DNA from: Blasia pusilla
Taxonomy: Eukaryota; Marchantiophyta; Marchantiopsida; Blasiales
Direction: 5' to 3'
Length of the DNA stretch: 64,000 nt
NCBI GenBank assembly: GCA_050084515.1
Contig: CM114272.1
Coordinates: 496,001-560,000 of the forward strand
Shown here: positions 20,414 to 32,595 of the stretch, piece after piece
How the letters are laid out: every line of letters starts with the position of its first letter
Position numbering within the stretch: the first letter of the stretch is position 1
Notes under the pieces: model-generated
The model's input: only the letters and a program-made list of their open reading frames with translations
Told to the model about the DNA's origin: nothing
The model's database searches: none
Position numbers and translations under genes: made by a program

Positions 20414-22640
20414 AGGAACTTGTACTAAGAATGATCCAATCGTATCATCAAAACTTGCTTCTTGATGTAAACTTCCAACGAACGAAGACAAGAGGCAATC
20501 AACCACGCTTCTATCGGATTCAAGGTCGGCTGGGAGGGTACGGTGCTCGATAGTGGAGTCTTCTTCAAGAAACAAAGAGTTCGGAAAGGCTCCCTTTATA
20601 CGACGAAAAACTCATAGCCAAGATTACATAGAGCCGCAAATATCCAGTAGGTGCAACTTGCAAGTCGTAGATGAATGAATATCTGAGGAGGTCAAGGTTG
20701 CATGTGGACTAAGTCCGTGTCCGTAGACTTGTCCATGTCTGTGGACATACGTCCGTCCTATGGAAGGACTTGTCCATATAGGCCCCATCTTTCCCTTCTT
20801 TCTCATTCTCCTTACTTGCCTTCGTGTTCCATACTCCCCCATTTCTTCGTCCCTCCACTTCCACTTCTTCCTCCCTCATTGCTCCTCTCATCCTTTCCTT
20901 GGCTTCCATCATTGACTAAAAATATGGGTCCCAGCTCATGGAACCCATATCCATGGACATGTCCAGATTTGTCCTAATGAAGAACTTGTCCGTTTTTGTA
21001 CAACCATGGAGGAAGCCAAAATGCAAGCAATCATAGAGTAAGTAGAATATATTGGAGCATGATAATACAAGCATTCGAGGAGAGTAGCAAAACAGGGAAC
21101 TAAAACAAAACACTTAGCTCCAAATAATCGTATTAGTGAAAGTCCAACCTTAATCGCATTAGTGAAAGGCCAACCTATGTGGAGATGGGACGCGCAGACA
21201 ACACGAAAGATTTACGTTCCCTTACTTTCGCTCATAGCCTCGGATCTGCTAGCGCCTCAGCATTCTTTTTCAATCTTTAATTTCCTTTTCCGTGCTTAAA
21301 CTTGTGCTATCAATTTACGATGCTCAAACTTGCGGCCTCATCTCATTGCCTACTGAGACGCTCCCGCCATTTGCGTACTCATCTGCTCTCCTGACACGCT
21401 CCCTCCATTAGGACGCTTATCTACTCTCCCGCCACTCTAATGTCCTCCTTGACACGCTCTCGCCATTACGACGCTAATATACTCTCCCGCCACTCTAATT
21501 TCCACATGTGTAGTACCTTGTAAAGTGTAGTCCCTTGTAATGAGAACTTTGCTTCAAGCTTTGTTTGTGGTAAATCTGAACTCAAATATCCACTATATTT
21601 TGCCTTATCTTGCAACTCAATCTACCATTCGTTCGACATTGGTTGCAAAATGAAGAGTTTTATGAGGCATGCCAAACAACCTTTCCATGTCAATTTCCAC
21701 CTACCATTCCTTCGACATTGGTTGCAAAAATCAAGACTTTCATGAGGCTTGCCAGACAACCCTTCCATGTCAATTTACATCTAATTTGGACCTCATATTA
21801 TCACCAACTAACATGAAATGATATGTACATGGACGCCATAAATTCTCCAATGCTTCTTAGTAGTCACCATGTTCACCTTCAAAACTATGATAATGTCCTT
21901 ATAAGGAAGAAAAACTTCGAATCATGTGGCTGCAAGGTTGAAAATCTCCGCTTACAAATCTCCAGCAGCGATTGAAGGCCTTCTTAGATGAAATGAAGGA
22001 ATACCTAGCAAGGTTTTGCAGGTCCAACGTTTTGCCGCGTATGTAGCGCATTGCGAAACTCACGTCGACGCTTATACCAGTTTGATAATTGCAATGCATT
22101 ATTGAAATGTTGATAATTTCATGGCAATTTATTTGCAAGGATGAAATTATACCCTCAAATTAGAAAGAATTTAAATCACAAGTCTAATATGAATTTGCAG
22201 ACGGGGTGTGTAATAAATGAGACAATCAAACAACGAGCTTCGACCAGCCAAAATCGCACGCAACACAATATATCAACCATGAGACACGAATGAAGTATAA
22301 ACTTGGAATGAGCATGTTGCAAAGTAATTGCTGGCAATAAAATGAGATCTGACAACATCATCACTTAGTACAATTAGAATGCTCGACACTACTACGTGCC
22401 GCTGCGATGAATGCTACCGCGGAGAGTATTCATGAGGACTGCACTGACCAGGCTGGCAGATTCACATCCGGAGACTTAGAGAGAATAGCAATCGGCATGA
22501 TAATTGTATTCAACGCATCATCTACATGTGCTACTGATTGCAAGGTAGGCACCTAGATGCATGAGTTGATCTGTTCTGTTCAATGACAGGAACGGAAGGT
22601 TCCGAAGCTTGATTCTGCCAGCTACAGGAGGTTACTGAGT
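20414..22640. other. No supported gene; short tandem repeats
   Basis: Contains a second copy of the GTCCGTGTCCGTAGAC motif (20705-20760), a ~60-bp tandem unit with CTCTCCCGCCACTCTAATKTC (about 21361-21490), and a 79-80 bp tandem pair at 21622-21780 (CTACCATTCSTTCGACATTG). Open stretches here are short and unconvincing. Confidence 0.5.
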
Positions 22641-23390
22641 GAACCTTTGCAAGGTCAAAATGTGAACTCCTTGCAGTCCATCCTCACATGTGCAAACAAT
22701 CTTCTCTTCGGATATGAAATTGCGGTCGTGCTAGCACCAAAATGGAAGAACCAACCCAAGAGAATATGTACAAAGACCTACTTTGATGAGAAGCTCACTG
22801 CGAAGGTGCACGTTATGCTTCTTACTGTGAAGGGTTTGTCCTTCGCACTAGACGGACTCATATCCAAGACATTAGACAGAAACTCGTGGCTTCTCTCTCG
22901 ATGTACGTATGCGTCGCCGAACACAATCTTGATCTATGTAGTTTGGTAAGCATGGGACTCTTGACATACTGCATAATACGCTTCCAATTCGCTTTCCTAG
23001 GGCCTAGTGTAAGAAGACAGACTCGATCCGAAAACAGCGTGACTGTGACATCATTACGCAAATCAGAGAAACTGCTTTTAAAATTCGTTTCGGTCACGGG
23101 CATGCGCGTCACGAGCATCAGTATGTGCGCTAGAGCGAAGCGTCTATAAGGCTGGAAGGTACATGCGGAACATTCTGCGAACTAAAAGAACAGCAAACCA
23201 TTAGATCAAGATTTTGCAGACTAAATCTTGGGAGTCTTGGGCTGTAAGAGTTTAGAATCGTCAATGCAGTAAGTAGCGGCTATTGAAAATGAGGAGACAT
23301 ATGTGCGTTTCATATAGACGCTAGGGGACAGTTCAAGTGTCTCCAGCAAGAACACAACAAGAGGATTCGGCAAGACCCTAACCAGCTAGC

Positions 23391-24620
23391 CTATGTCAAT
23401 GCTGTAGGCAAATCATCGGCTAGCGCTCTCTCCAAACTTATGGATATACTGCTCTCGACCTTCCGTATCATGGATTCCACACATGAAACAGGAACAAAAT
23501 TGCAAGCCTTCATAATAGACTCCAAAAGTTTCAGTGTCGAAGTGATTACTTTCACTCTGCCCGAACATACGAACTGCTCTGTGGTGGTGTTGGTGGTACA
23601 AATGCAGTGCAAAGCCTTCAAAACATGCAAACACGCGGGGAAGAGCGGGGAAACAGTCTCTTCGGCCAAAATCTGCAGGCCTCCGTAGATCAATTGAAGC
23701 ACTGCCTCCAATAGTTCCAGCTCCAGAATACCCAACTTTAATCCGCGCTCACGAGTCAAAGTGATGAGAAAATTTGCCAGAAGAGTGCAGCCGTTACTGC
23801 TACGGGATTTGCAGAAGTAATTCCACAAGACATCGATGTACTCATAACCCCAGAACCTAAGGCTGCCACAACCAAAATACACCGGTGCAGCGTACGAAGT
23901 CTCTGCACTAAACATTAACACCTTACACTGTACGCACTCTAGAATTTCATTGTTTCCGCCCCATCCCACATCGAATTCGGATCTAAGTGCAGGCCATCGC
24001 TTCGTGAATATGCTGGGGTAGGTAATCTCCGCCCATGCCGGCAGTGATGTGAGCTTCGGTGCACTTTGAATAATCCTCCCGGCGCACAGCGTTACGGTCA
24101 CGAAGCGCACTACCAAAATTAGCTCCTCGAAAATATGATTCATTTCATCGTTTACAGCATCTGCATGATCTTGTCGTGACCTTCTCTGGTACATCGCCTC
24201 CGGAGTGGAGAGCTCCTCCATAGTAAATTTTATAACGTCCATAAGCAGTGCAGAAATGAAAAGGACAAAGTTCGTTGTTCCAGAACTATGTCTTCGACAC
24301 TCCACAAGTAGGACCAGGAAGTTCAGCAATTCCCTCGCAGAGATATCAACAGAGCGACATTCATCCTGTTGCGACTCCGCACACTCCTCTGTTCTTATCT
24401 TCACCGCTAAGAAAAAGCGCTCCACCAGGACCAACTTGAACTCTTCGATGAGAAGAGCACAACCTCTAACATCACCAATGAAAATTCCCCAGAACTTGAA
24501 AATTTTACGTGAAAGAGGATGTTCGAGCGAAACGCCAGCGAGCCTTAGCAGCTGAATGACGTCCTTGCAACCAAATTCTCGGACCCTTCCCAATTTAAAA
24601 TATGCCTCTTTCCAATCCAT
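23391..24620 (-). CDS. Unrecognised intronless gene, family copy 1 (409 aa)
   Basis: A single uninterrupted frame. The ATG at 24620 (MDWKEAYF) is preferred over one eight codons upstream because all three family copies share M(D/E)W(K/E)(E/D)(V/A/S)YF. The protein is Leu-rich and probably mostly helical. Conserved family features are a hydrophobic NFVLFISALLMD segment (about 117-128), LPAWAEIT..SIFTKRWP (193-210), a CVQC pair at 229-232 with a further Cys at 251 (FGCGSLRFWGY), DVLWNYF (263-269), and LIYGGLQILAEETVSPLFPAC further on. The Cys spacing could bind metal, but this is conjecture. No signal peptide is evident. Copy 3 at 42169-43395 is very similar and copy 2 at 28389-29666 is more diverged. 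Intactness over 1.2 kb implies either recent origin or selection. Function unknown. Confidence 0.7.
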   Translation of the reverse strand: MDWKEAYFKLGRVREFGCKDVIQLLRLAGVSLEHPLSRKIFKFWGIFIGDVRGCALLIEEFKLVLVERFFLAVKIRTEECAESQQDECRSVDISARELLNFLVLLVECRRHSSGTTNFVLFISALLMDVIKFTMEELSTPEAMYQRRSRQDHADAVNDEMNHIFEELILVVRFVTVTLCAGRIIQSAPKLTSLPAWAEITYPSIFTKRWPALRSEFDVGWGGNNEILECVQCKVLMFSAETSYAAPVYFGCGSLRFWGYEYIDVLWNYFCKSRSSNGCTLLANFLITLTRERGLKLGILELELLEAVLQLIYGGLQILAEETVSPLFPACLHVLKALHCICTTNTTTEQFVCSGRVKVITSTLKLLESIMKACNFVPVSCVESMIRKVESSISISLERALADDLPTALT

Positions 24621-24644
24621 CTTGAAAACTGCCCTCCCTTCCAC

Positions 24645-24945
24645 CTCACCTCAGACCCTGAAGAAAACTAACCACACTCCCCATTTCACTAATAAGTCTG
24701 CCCGACAATACGACTGGCCGTGGAGTGGCATGTGATATTAATGGAGAGTGAAACATGCATTCTATGAATGCGCACGGTGTGTACGATCCGATTAGAACGA
24801 CACTTTGACACGGATCTCGCCCGCCGCCATCGCCAGAAGAAACGAATTCGGGAACTGACGACAAATAATTCCGATCCCAGCATTAACGCAGTTGCGGCGC
24901 CGGTTTCCTCGGATTCCTCATCAAGATTCATGACCTCAGCGGAGG
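24645..24945 (-). promoter_or_regulatory. Conserved upstream block of family copy 1
   Basis: Sequence upstream of copy 1 (including CGCCGCCATCGCCAGAAGAA on the plus strand at about 24820) is conserved in inverted orientation upstream of copy 3 (41725-42160), and in part upstream of copy 2 (29900-29935). It may hold a promoter or leader. A small upstream frame starting MNLDEESEETGA is open here but stopped in copy 3. Confidence 0.4.
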
Positions 24946-24999
24946 AATGGGGAGGACACATTCAACCTTCTCAGTTGCATTGTACGCATACTAGTATAA

Positions 25000-25720
25000 G
25001 CATATGATTCAAATTTTTTTAATCAAATCAATATGAAACAGTTCATAAGAATGCGGCCCTGGTGCTACCGAATGAATGAACCATGTTCTGGTATAAGAAC
25101 AAGAAAGGTTGCTGTCTAGATGAAAAAATAGCCGGAGAAGCTTACGAGAAGTGGTACGTGCCCACCAAAAATACACTCACACAATTAGGATGTAATTGCT
25201 CACAAAATTAGAATGTAATTGCGCTAATTGGCGAGGAGGCTGGCATACGAAGGCTCCCGTAATATTTTTTTCGTAGATAGAGATTTCGCACAAAAGCCTA
25301 TTGTGAAGTAGATAGACAACACCAACAACAATCGCAATGGACACGCGGATATAGTTCACCAGAGACCAAAAGCACTATCTGAGATGAAGCAGTAAGAACA
25401 GTTATGTTCAACAAGTGAGCAAGCACGCTATCGTTATTAGGCATCAATGCCCGAAGTCAGTAAGCATTGTAGGAAAAGAACATTAGGTGTGCAAAAATCG
25501 TAGGAGGGGAAGGAACGCTCCTTTGCTGCACTTGAATTTCGCAGGGTAGTGCTAGCGAAGACAATGAATCGCATCGTACGGGATCAAGGTGGAGTGGTAG
25601 TAGCTATGCCTTGCACCCTAACAACTCCTCCCTGTCACACAGCGTCGTCGAGCCGAGTTAATGCGTCACCGAGTCTTGGAACATGTTGAAACTTGAAAGG
25701 AGCCGTTTAGGGGGGGAATG
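25000..25720. other. No supported gene
   Basis: AT-rich DNA between gene copy 1 and the 115-bp repeat. Nothing recognisable. Confidence 0.4.
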
Positions 25721-25721
25721 C

Positions 25722-25834
25722 CCCCTTCTTCCTTTTCTGGTAGTGTTGTGGCCTTCAGGTTTTGACTCTTTGAGTCCCCTCTTTTGTACTTCCGATGGGT
25801 TTTCCATCACTCGTTTCTATCGAAGTGCATCTTT
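25722..25834. repeat. Copy of a ~115-bp dispersed repeat
   Basis: Matches 41879-41990 almost base for base (CTTCCTTTTCTGG...GTGCATCTTTG). No inverted termini were evident. Its counterpart interrupts the conserved leader of gene-family copy 3, marking it as a short mobile sequence. Confidence 0.75.
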
Positions 25835-25864
25835 GTTTTTATCGGATGAAATGTAGCGACTGAT

Positions 25865-25891
25865 CGTTTTCACGTTCCACACGTGAAAACG
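25865..25891. repeat. Perfect 11-bp stem hairpin
   Basis: CGTTTTCACGT and ACGTGAAAACG pair across a TCCAC loop, directly downstream of the 115-bp repeat. Confidence 0.7.
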
Positions 25892-26294
25892 AGAATAGAG
25901 TGGCTACGAAACCGCCAATTTCGTGTGTCGTCTGGCCTATACTGTAGGGAAGCACGTAACACACTGCACTCTAGAAGTTTTGCCGGCTATACAAAAAATT
26001 TCAAACTCCGATTATTCGCGATCGCGGTGCAGTATTGACAGACCTCAGAGGACAGTGCCCAATGACACACCACCGACAATGAATTGCATCGTGTGGGATC
26101 GCAACGGAATGGTAGCAGCTATGCCATAACCTTAAACACCTCTTCCTCGTCACACAGCTTTGTCAGGCCGAGTTACTGCTTCACCGAGTTCGCAATATGT
26201 TGATGGGAGCCGGCTCTATCCGGGAAATCGTCACACCAAGATTTACATGATAAGCTATAAGCAGACGATGAAAGAAGAACGAAGTGCGAATATC

Positions 26295-26350
26295 TTTTTT
26301 TCCTCCTTTGTCTGATGTTGATGCCAACATCAGACAAAAGAGGAAAAAAA
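26295..26350. repeat. 26-bp near-perfect foldback
   Basis: Arms at 26295-26320 and 26325-26350 are complementary with one mismatch and a 4-nt loop (ATGC). The core is CTTTGTCTGATGTTG. It is too regular to be chance and could be a foldback element remnant or a small-RNA precursor. Confidence 0.8.
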
Positions 26351-28388
26351 GTGGGCACGCCAATGAAACGAAATCCTACTTCTCGAAATTTGCCATGCTT
26401 TGAAAAAGTGGCTATCCTGTGGACACCGTCAAGCAAAATGCGCAAACAAATCTCGAAGCTGCGTTAGTCTGACAGACCCATCCCATGGACCCTGTTGGGA
26501 CACATAGTCAAAATGCCACGTGGATAGCCCCTCTTCCACTCGGGAGTGACTTTTTGCACGCGAGAGCTACGTGTCGCTACCACGTCGCAGGATTCAGGTG
26601 GTAGTAGGGGCCGTCACTAGTGTCGTGCATGCCCTAATAAAAATATATTGAATTTTAACAGTTTGAATGTAAAGATGGAATCATTTTCTTGATATGAATG
26701 GTTTCCATCACTTTGGAGTTTTTAATTACAAAATCGACTTCTTTCACTTTTGTTTTATTAGTGGGGAATTAAAGAAGGATTTGTGTTGGATCCTGAATGG
26801 CTTAGTTTACTCTAAAACCCAACTTAAATTTTTTCTTTTGTTTCATTTCTCCTTATCTTTTTTTTTTTTTTTCCATTCATAATGTTAACTATTGGGTTAT
26901 TTTCCACTTTAAACCCTGAAAATTATTGCATTAAAATCTTCCTAATTGAAGCAAGAACATATAGTTTTTCGGCAAATATCACCATTTGCCACCATTAGAT
27001 TGGAATTTGCGTCGTTGCGTTGTATAGAATGCCATTGGAATATGTTTCCATTACTAGGGTTAGGGGACACAAAAAGTTATTTTGTGAGTCTATTTTTGGA
27101 AATTGCCAGTATGGGGTGCGCATCATGCAAATGGGTTGGAGATATATTGTGAGTGTTGCAATTGAAGAACTTTGGCAAATGCTCTCATGGGCAAATAACT
27201 TACAATACCTATAACTTTAAATATCGTCTCGTCTCTAGAATTTCAAACTTGTCACAAGCAAAGTACTGGCCTTTCCTTGCGAAGAAGGATCGAGAGCTTC
27301 TCATTTCTTTGTCAACTTTCACATGAGTTAAGTTTATGTTTACGTAAGTTTGGGATGAAAAACAAAATCCATGGTTGGACTAACAAGAAAGAGTTGTAGA
27401 GGACTATCCGCAGGTTTGAAAAAGCAAAATGGGAATTGATAGGGTTATAATAAGTGGGGTTTAAGGTCTACTTTACTTCCCCTGATCGAAAGTATGTTTG
27501 TTACACATACCCTTTCCGTTCCGTGTAATAAACATTTTCGGATGTGATAATTCTTGATCTTCCTATTGAACGGAACCGTCTAGATTAGAAATAATTGCAA
27601 AATGTATGAGTTGATATTTGTTATTGAGAGACATGAATGTAAGGACGCAAGGCTCCACTCGTTTACGTACAGGATTTTAAGCAGAGGTACGTCTTTTGAA
27701 GTCATAAATTTGTTGCAGTTAAAATGGTCGACAATACTACCTTGTGTATAATGATCTGGGAAAAGTCGAGCTGGTGTGAGCATGATCATCAGATCATTGT
27801 CAAAATGTGGTCGACCTCCCAGCGAGAAGAAAGGTTCCATCCACGGAATTATTTATACATCACTATCTGGGAAGGTTTGCATATCCATATGCATCTAACT
27901 GTGAACTTCCTGTGCTGTACACTCCACGGACTTATATCAAGACACTAGGTAGGACCTCGTGATTATAAAGCAGTGATCTCTGAATCACTTGTAGAGTCGT
28001 CAACTCGGACTTGCTCTACGTCATTTCGTGCTCACGTGGCTTCCTAACGTGCAGTTCTCCATGACTAATTTCCAATTCACTATCCTGTGTGCTGTGTGTG
28101 GAGAGACAGATCCAATCAGGTATGGTTGTGACGAGCATGGATGCCATTGCAGGCTAATCGACGCATCGAAACTCTCGAAAGTACATGCGAAGCGTTGAGC
28201 AAACTGATGGGCTGTACCACACAACCTTTATCGATCAACCGTGAGCCTTACGAGTATAAAACACAATGCGAGGCGCGGGGTATACCAAGTATTCTAATGT
28301 GAGCGATTCTTACCACAATTTAAATACCTTGGAAAGAGGTTGATTACAAGATTCATGAACTTACAGAAGTAGCTTCGCCTCCAACCGT
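26351..28388. other. No supported gene; diverged duplicate of 22640-23160
   Basis: 27720-28200 shows weak similarity in order and orientation to 22640-23160 (for example GGACTTATATCAAGACACTAG against GGACTCATATCCAAGACATT). Together with the gene copies this defines a direct duplication with about 5.0-5.1 kb spacing. An open stretch at 26946-27152 has no recognisable match. Confidence 0.45.
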
Positions 28389-29666
28389 TCAGATAAAACG
28401 CTCTTCACTTTCAGGACAAGGGACTCCACACATTCGAATAACATTGCAAGCCTTCAGAATGGATTCCAGAGACCGGAGGGTCGAAGTGACTACTGTCAAC
28501 CAGTCCGATCGTACAATTATCACTCTGGTCGCGACACAGAGGTAGTGTACAGCCTTCAGTACATTGAAACAGGCGGGAAAGAGTAGAATAAGAGTCTCTT
28601 CGTCCAGGAACTGCAGGCCTTCGTAGATCAATTGAATGAGTGCCTCGCACACTTCCATATTCAAGTGTAACAACTCGACATCGAGTTCGCGAGACAAACT
28701 TGTGAGAAAGCCTGCCAGAAGATAGTAACCCTTGATTTCACAGGATACTCCAAAATACTCCCACAGCACCTTGATGTAAGCATATCGCTCCCCGTGGAGA
28801 GCGCCACAAACATAAGAAGACGGCAGAGCGAATATTTTCTTGCGAGTTAGGCTCACTTTTCTGCACTGCGAGCACTTCAAAGTTGGATCTCTTCCTGTGT
28901 CCTCTGTCGACGGCCCGCCAGGGCTGAAAATAGGCTCTCGCTTGGTATACCTGCGCGGACAGGTTAATTTTGCCCAAGGCGGCAGAGGTGCTGTGATGCG
29001 TGAACTTTGAAAATTCGTCTTGGCGGATAGTGCTACGCTCAAGAAGCGCGCAACCAAAATCAACTCGTCGGCGGTTGGTTTCATTCCTTTGATATACTCG
29101 TCACCATGATTCACCAACTCGCCCCAATCAAAGGGGAGCAGAGACGTGTACTTTTTCATGAGACTCTTTGCCAAGTCCAGCAGCAAGGCCACAATAAATT
29201 CCACAAAGTTGCACTGAGATTGCTGTACAAGCTCGCGCCGCAATGCATCGCCTTGGGCCACTTCTGTCTTTGAAACAGATGAATAGCTTGAGAATGGGAA
29301 GTCCTCTGGATCACATGAGTGCAGGAATTCCCCCAGGACGTTCAGCAAAGAAGCAAGAGTGATACGCCAATGGGAACCAACACGCCAATGGACACCACAG
29401 AATGAATCAGGTGTCAATCCCGAGAATTTCTCAATTCTAGACTTGACAATTAGGAAAACACACTTCGCTAGTCTCAACTGTCGGTCTTTACTGGGAAGGG
29501 TCCACATTGGTCTCTCAGTTAATAAAACAGTAGGGCAATTCCACACGGACGCACCAGGTCGCTTGATGGCAGTGACCTCCTCGAGATTATCCATGAACTG
29601 CTCGTCAGTTTCACTTGAGAACGCCTGAGAACTTTCGGATCGAAAGTAGGAATCTTCCCAGTCCAT
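28389..29666 (-). CDS. Unrecognised intronless gene, family copy 2 (425 aa)
   Basis: An uninterrupted frame, with the start chosen at MDWEDSYF by comparison with the other copies. It is clearly related to copies 1 and 3 in the C-terminal two thirds: ADELILVARFLSVALSA, LPPWAKLTCPRRYTKRE, the CSQC pair, VCGAL...YIKVLWEYFG, LIQLIYEGLQFLDEET and LFPACFNVLKAVH. The N-terminal third is largely different (GASVWNCPTVLLTERPMW). Despite strong divergence the frame is intact, which favours past selection on the protein over chance. Role unknown. It shares orientation and relative position with copy 1, consistent with a tandem segmental duplication. Confidence 0.7.
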   Translation of the reverse strand: MDWEDSYFRSESSQAFSSETDEQFMDNLEEVTAIKRPGASVWNCPTVLLTERPMWTLPSKDRQLRLAKCVFLIVKSRIEKFSGLTPDSFCGVHWRVGSHWRITLASLLNVLGEFLHSCDPEDFPFSSYSSVSKTEVAQGDALRRELVQQSQCNFVEFIVALLLDLAKSLMKKYTSLLPFDWGELVNHGDEYIKGMKPTADELILVARFLSVALSAKTNFQSSRITAPLPPWAKLTCPRRYTKREPIFSPGGPSTEDTGRDPTLKCSQCRKVSLTRKKIFALPSSYVCGALHGERYAYIKVLWEYFGVSCEIKGYYLLAGFLTSLSRELDVELLHLNMEVCEALIQLIYEGLQFLDEETLILLFPACFNVLKAVHYLCVATRVIIVRSDWLTVVTSTLRSLESILKACNVIRMCGVPCPESEERFI

Positions 29667-29708
29667 CCTGTGAGAAACCCGCTTTCCTATCTCACAGGCG
29701 AGATTCAA

Positions 29709-31065
29709 ACATAAGCCAGACTACTTCCACAAGACACGAGCTCGCTAACTACCTAATCGGATGTGGGAAAAGCGCACAGGGGAGAAAGCGATTCTCACAA
29801 ATGCCGGAAGACGCTTGCTAGATAAGGTCGGGGCATGCGGGAGCCGCCGAATGGAACGACTCTGACGGGCTTCCCATGCATCACCAGCAGCCATCAACCG
29901 CCGCCATCGCTGCAAGAATTTCTCGGGAAACTTACGAGAATCTCGGCCTCGATTGATCTATGGGGTTGATCATTGACGCCCTGTTGGCGACTGTTTCCCT
30001 TTCCCTGGAAGGAGAAGAGGCTAACTGGTAGCCCGCCAGGTGGAGTATACCAAACTCATGCTTTTCCTCTACATAGGTAGGAAGAGTGGCACGAGTGAAA
30101 ATTTAAACCCAGTCAGATCACCTAATTCATCCTATGATGGGCCTTGGGTTCGGGAAGAGGGTCTCAAAAGATATATATAAGACAGGTATTACTTCATTAA
30201 TACGGCCGGAAGAAATACGGAGAAACAAGCCTTTTTCAAATTGGAAATTGCATATGATTTTGAATCTTGGAAGACTATGGCGGAAGACGAGGAAAGAAGT
30301 TTTGCTTGTAACTATTTTCATAATGATTTAATTTTTTCAATTTAAGGTCTAATATGTTCATTTTTTCAAGCTTGAATTTTGGGGTTTTTTTTTCCACTTA
30401 AGATTGAATTTTCCAAAGTTCATGGGATGTTTGGACCTCCTTCTCTCCTAAAATGTGCTCATAAATTCTTATACGCAATTTCAAACATAACGCTCTCCTT
30501 ATAGAATGATTCCGGATTACCATCGGTTTAAGGGATTCCTCTTGCTTTTCTTAATCTTTTGATACGGGCTCGGCCTAACATTACGAACTCATTTCCTCAT
30601 AGCGGTCATTGGTGGGTGGCTCACTTACTCTTCACATTCTTTTTTTTGGTGTTTCCAATTTCTTTCATAACTTTATTATGGAATGTCGATTTGGATGTGT
30701 TTGGGCTTTTTTCGATCGTCTTGACGAGCTCGTTCTTTTCATATCAAGTAGGTTTTTTCTAGTTTTTCTTCCTTCTCTATAGGCGCCTATTCTTGTGTAC
30801 GGGTTTGTTTTAGGTCAATTCCTCCCAAAAGTCTTCCTTGCTCTTTCAACTCCTTACCTTATTGTTTCGCCCCTACATACGTTTGCCATCTCCTTAAGGA
30901 CATTAGAAATTCTTATTCTTGAGCCACTTCTTCTGACACCATATAGATCACTTTTCCTTTCCAATTGCTCTTTATATTTTTCTTATAGTAACTTTCAATC
31001 ATAAATTCGGTATTGCCTAATCTTCTTCTCTCCATCTAATTTTTTTTGGACGGATTTCACTACTT
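29709..31065. other. No supported gene
   Basis: The first 250 bp contain remnants of the conserved leader of the gene family (CGCCGCCATCGCT near 29903). The rest is AT-rich and may include the 5' untranslated part of the non-LTR element that starts near 31066. Confidence 0.4.
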
Positions 31066-32595
31066 TTGCTTTGCTCATTATCCTCATGCTTTCTCCAAAC
31101 CACGTTTCATATGTCTTTCCTTGTCTTCGATGACTTGCCTACCTTTACCTCTATGTCATCAGAGATGGAGTTGGATTCTCCATCTACTCGCTTATCTGGT
31201 TTTATACGCCCTCCTACAACCGTAACCTCTCCCCCTCGTTCATCTCCTCATCGTAGATCTCGCCATTTTCCTCCAGATGCTAATTCACCCATTACACTCG
31301 CTACATTTCTTCCTGATTCTCCTCTTCTCCCTTCTTCGCCTTGTCCTATTGAGCCTAATCTTGATCCGTTATTACCGAATCCTTCTACTTTGCCATCCCC
31401 ACTTATCTCATCTATGCCCTTGCTTCCAACTCCCATCTATTCCACCCAAATCTCCCCTCTTCCTCCTCCTCCTTCCCCAACCTACTTACCCCCTCATTGT
31501 CGGCCATCACCACCTCTTGCACCTCCCACCTCCTCTCCTTGTAACCCTTCTACTTCTCCATTTGTACCAAAGGCTCGTTGCATACCTTGTGGTAAGAAGT
31601 TTGCTCCTAATTGGATCAATAGACATCAGTGGTACTGTCGATCCATGCATGGGCCTTCAATCCCTAACGCGATACCACCTCCTACTGCACTCCCCACAAC
31701 AACTGCTTGGACCTGGTTAAGCCAAATTGATCTCCTTCACTCTTTTCATCCAGGTCTTCCTCTTCCTAGACTCTACACTCGCATTCTTATTGCTCTTCGC
31801 CCCATCACCCAACAAACTTTGCTTTTCCCATTAGAAAGGTGAGTGCGTGACCCCAGAGATATCAATGCTTGGTATCTCCTATTACTTTTTCCACAATGGG
31901 TTTTAGTCCTCCCTCGAAGGGGGTGGTGCAACGGGTCATCGTGAAACCTACACAGGCATTCAACGCTTTATGTCTGGGGATTGGGAGAATCTTCAAAAGG
32001 AGCATGTACTTCGAGCTGAGGCCTTAGCTGCGAATCATCCCACTCAACATGCCAATCATGGGAGGCCTTCAATACAACAATGCCTTCGATACAACAATGC
32101 CTCCAAAAGTAGACGAAGTCTACTTTTGGAGCAAGTTGGTGAGCTTTCACGTGTAGCTCGAGCATTGGGTCCTCTTTCTCCGGCGGTTCCAAGTGCAGAA
32201 ACAGTGGCTCTCTTAGAAGCACTTCATCCTCCTTTAAATGGCGATGCTCCACCTTTTGTGGAAGACTATACAACGGACCTTGACTTAGAGCATGACTTGG
32301 AGGTTTTTCACAAGGGCTTTTTTTCATACTCCTCGCTTATCAGCACGCGGGCTATCAGGGATGGTTTTTGAGCATCTCCGCAATTGCTTTATCCCAGCAG
32401 ATTCAGCAAATGGCTTTGTCTCTCTATGTAAGGTGTGTGCACATATGGAGGTAGGTCATCTCCCATTCTCTATCTCTAGGCTCTTAGGGCCTTGTCATTT
32501 GTTGACTATGGATAAGCCTCCTTCAAGTGTGTGCCCTTTGGCTATTGAAGAGGTTTTATACCGCTTGGTTAGTCGATCCCTATGCTTGCAATTTT
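31066..32595 (+). pseudogene. Non-LTR retrotransposon, 5' part (C2H2 finger, RT start)
   Basis: The first frame (31066-31842) has a long Pro/Ser-rich N terminus and then a finger CIPCGKKFAPNWINRHQWYC (C-x2-C-x10-H-x4-C-like). This position is typical of R2-type elements. After frameshifts, the upstream RT region is recognisable at about 32330-32590: LSGMVFEHLRNCFIP, then KPPSSVCPLAIEEVLYRLV, then SLCLQF. At that point a copia LTR begins, and the RT continues at 37454 beyond it. Several stops and phase changes between 31842 and 32330 mean that the copy is inactive. Confidence 0.8.
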
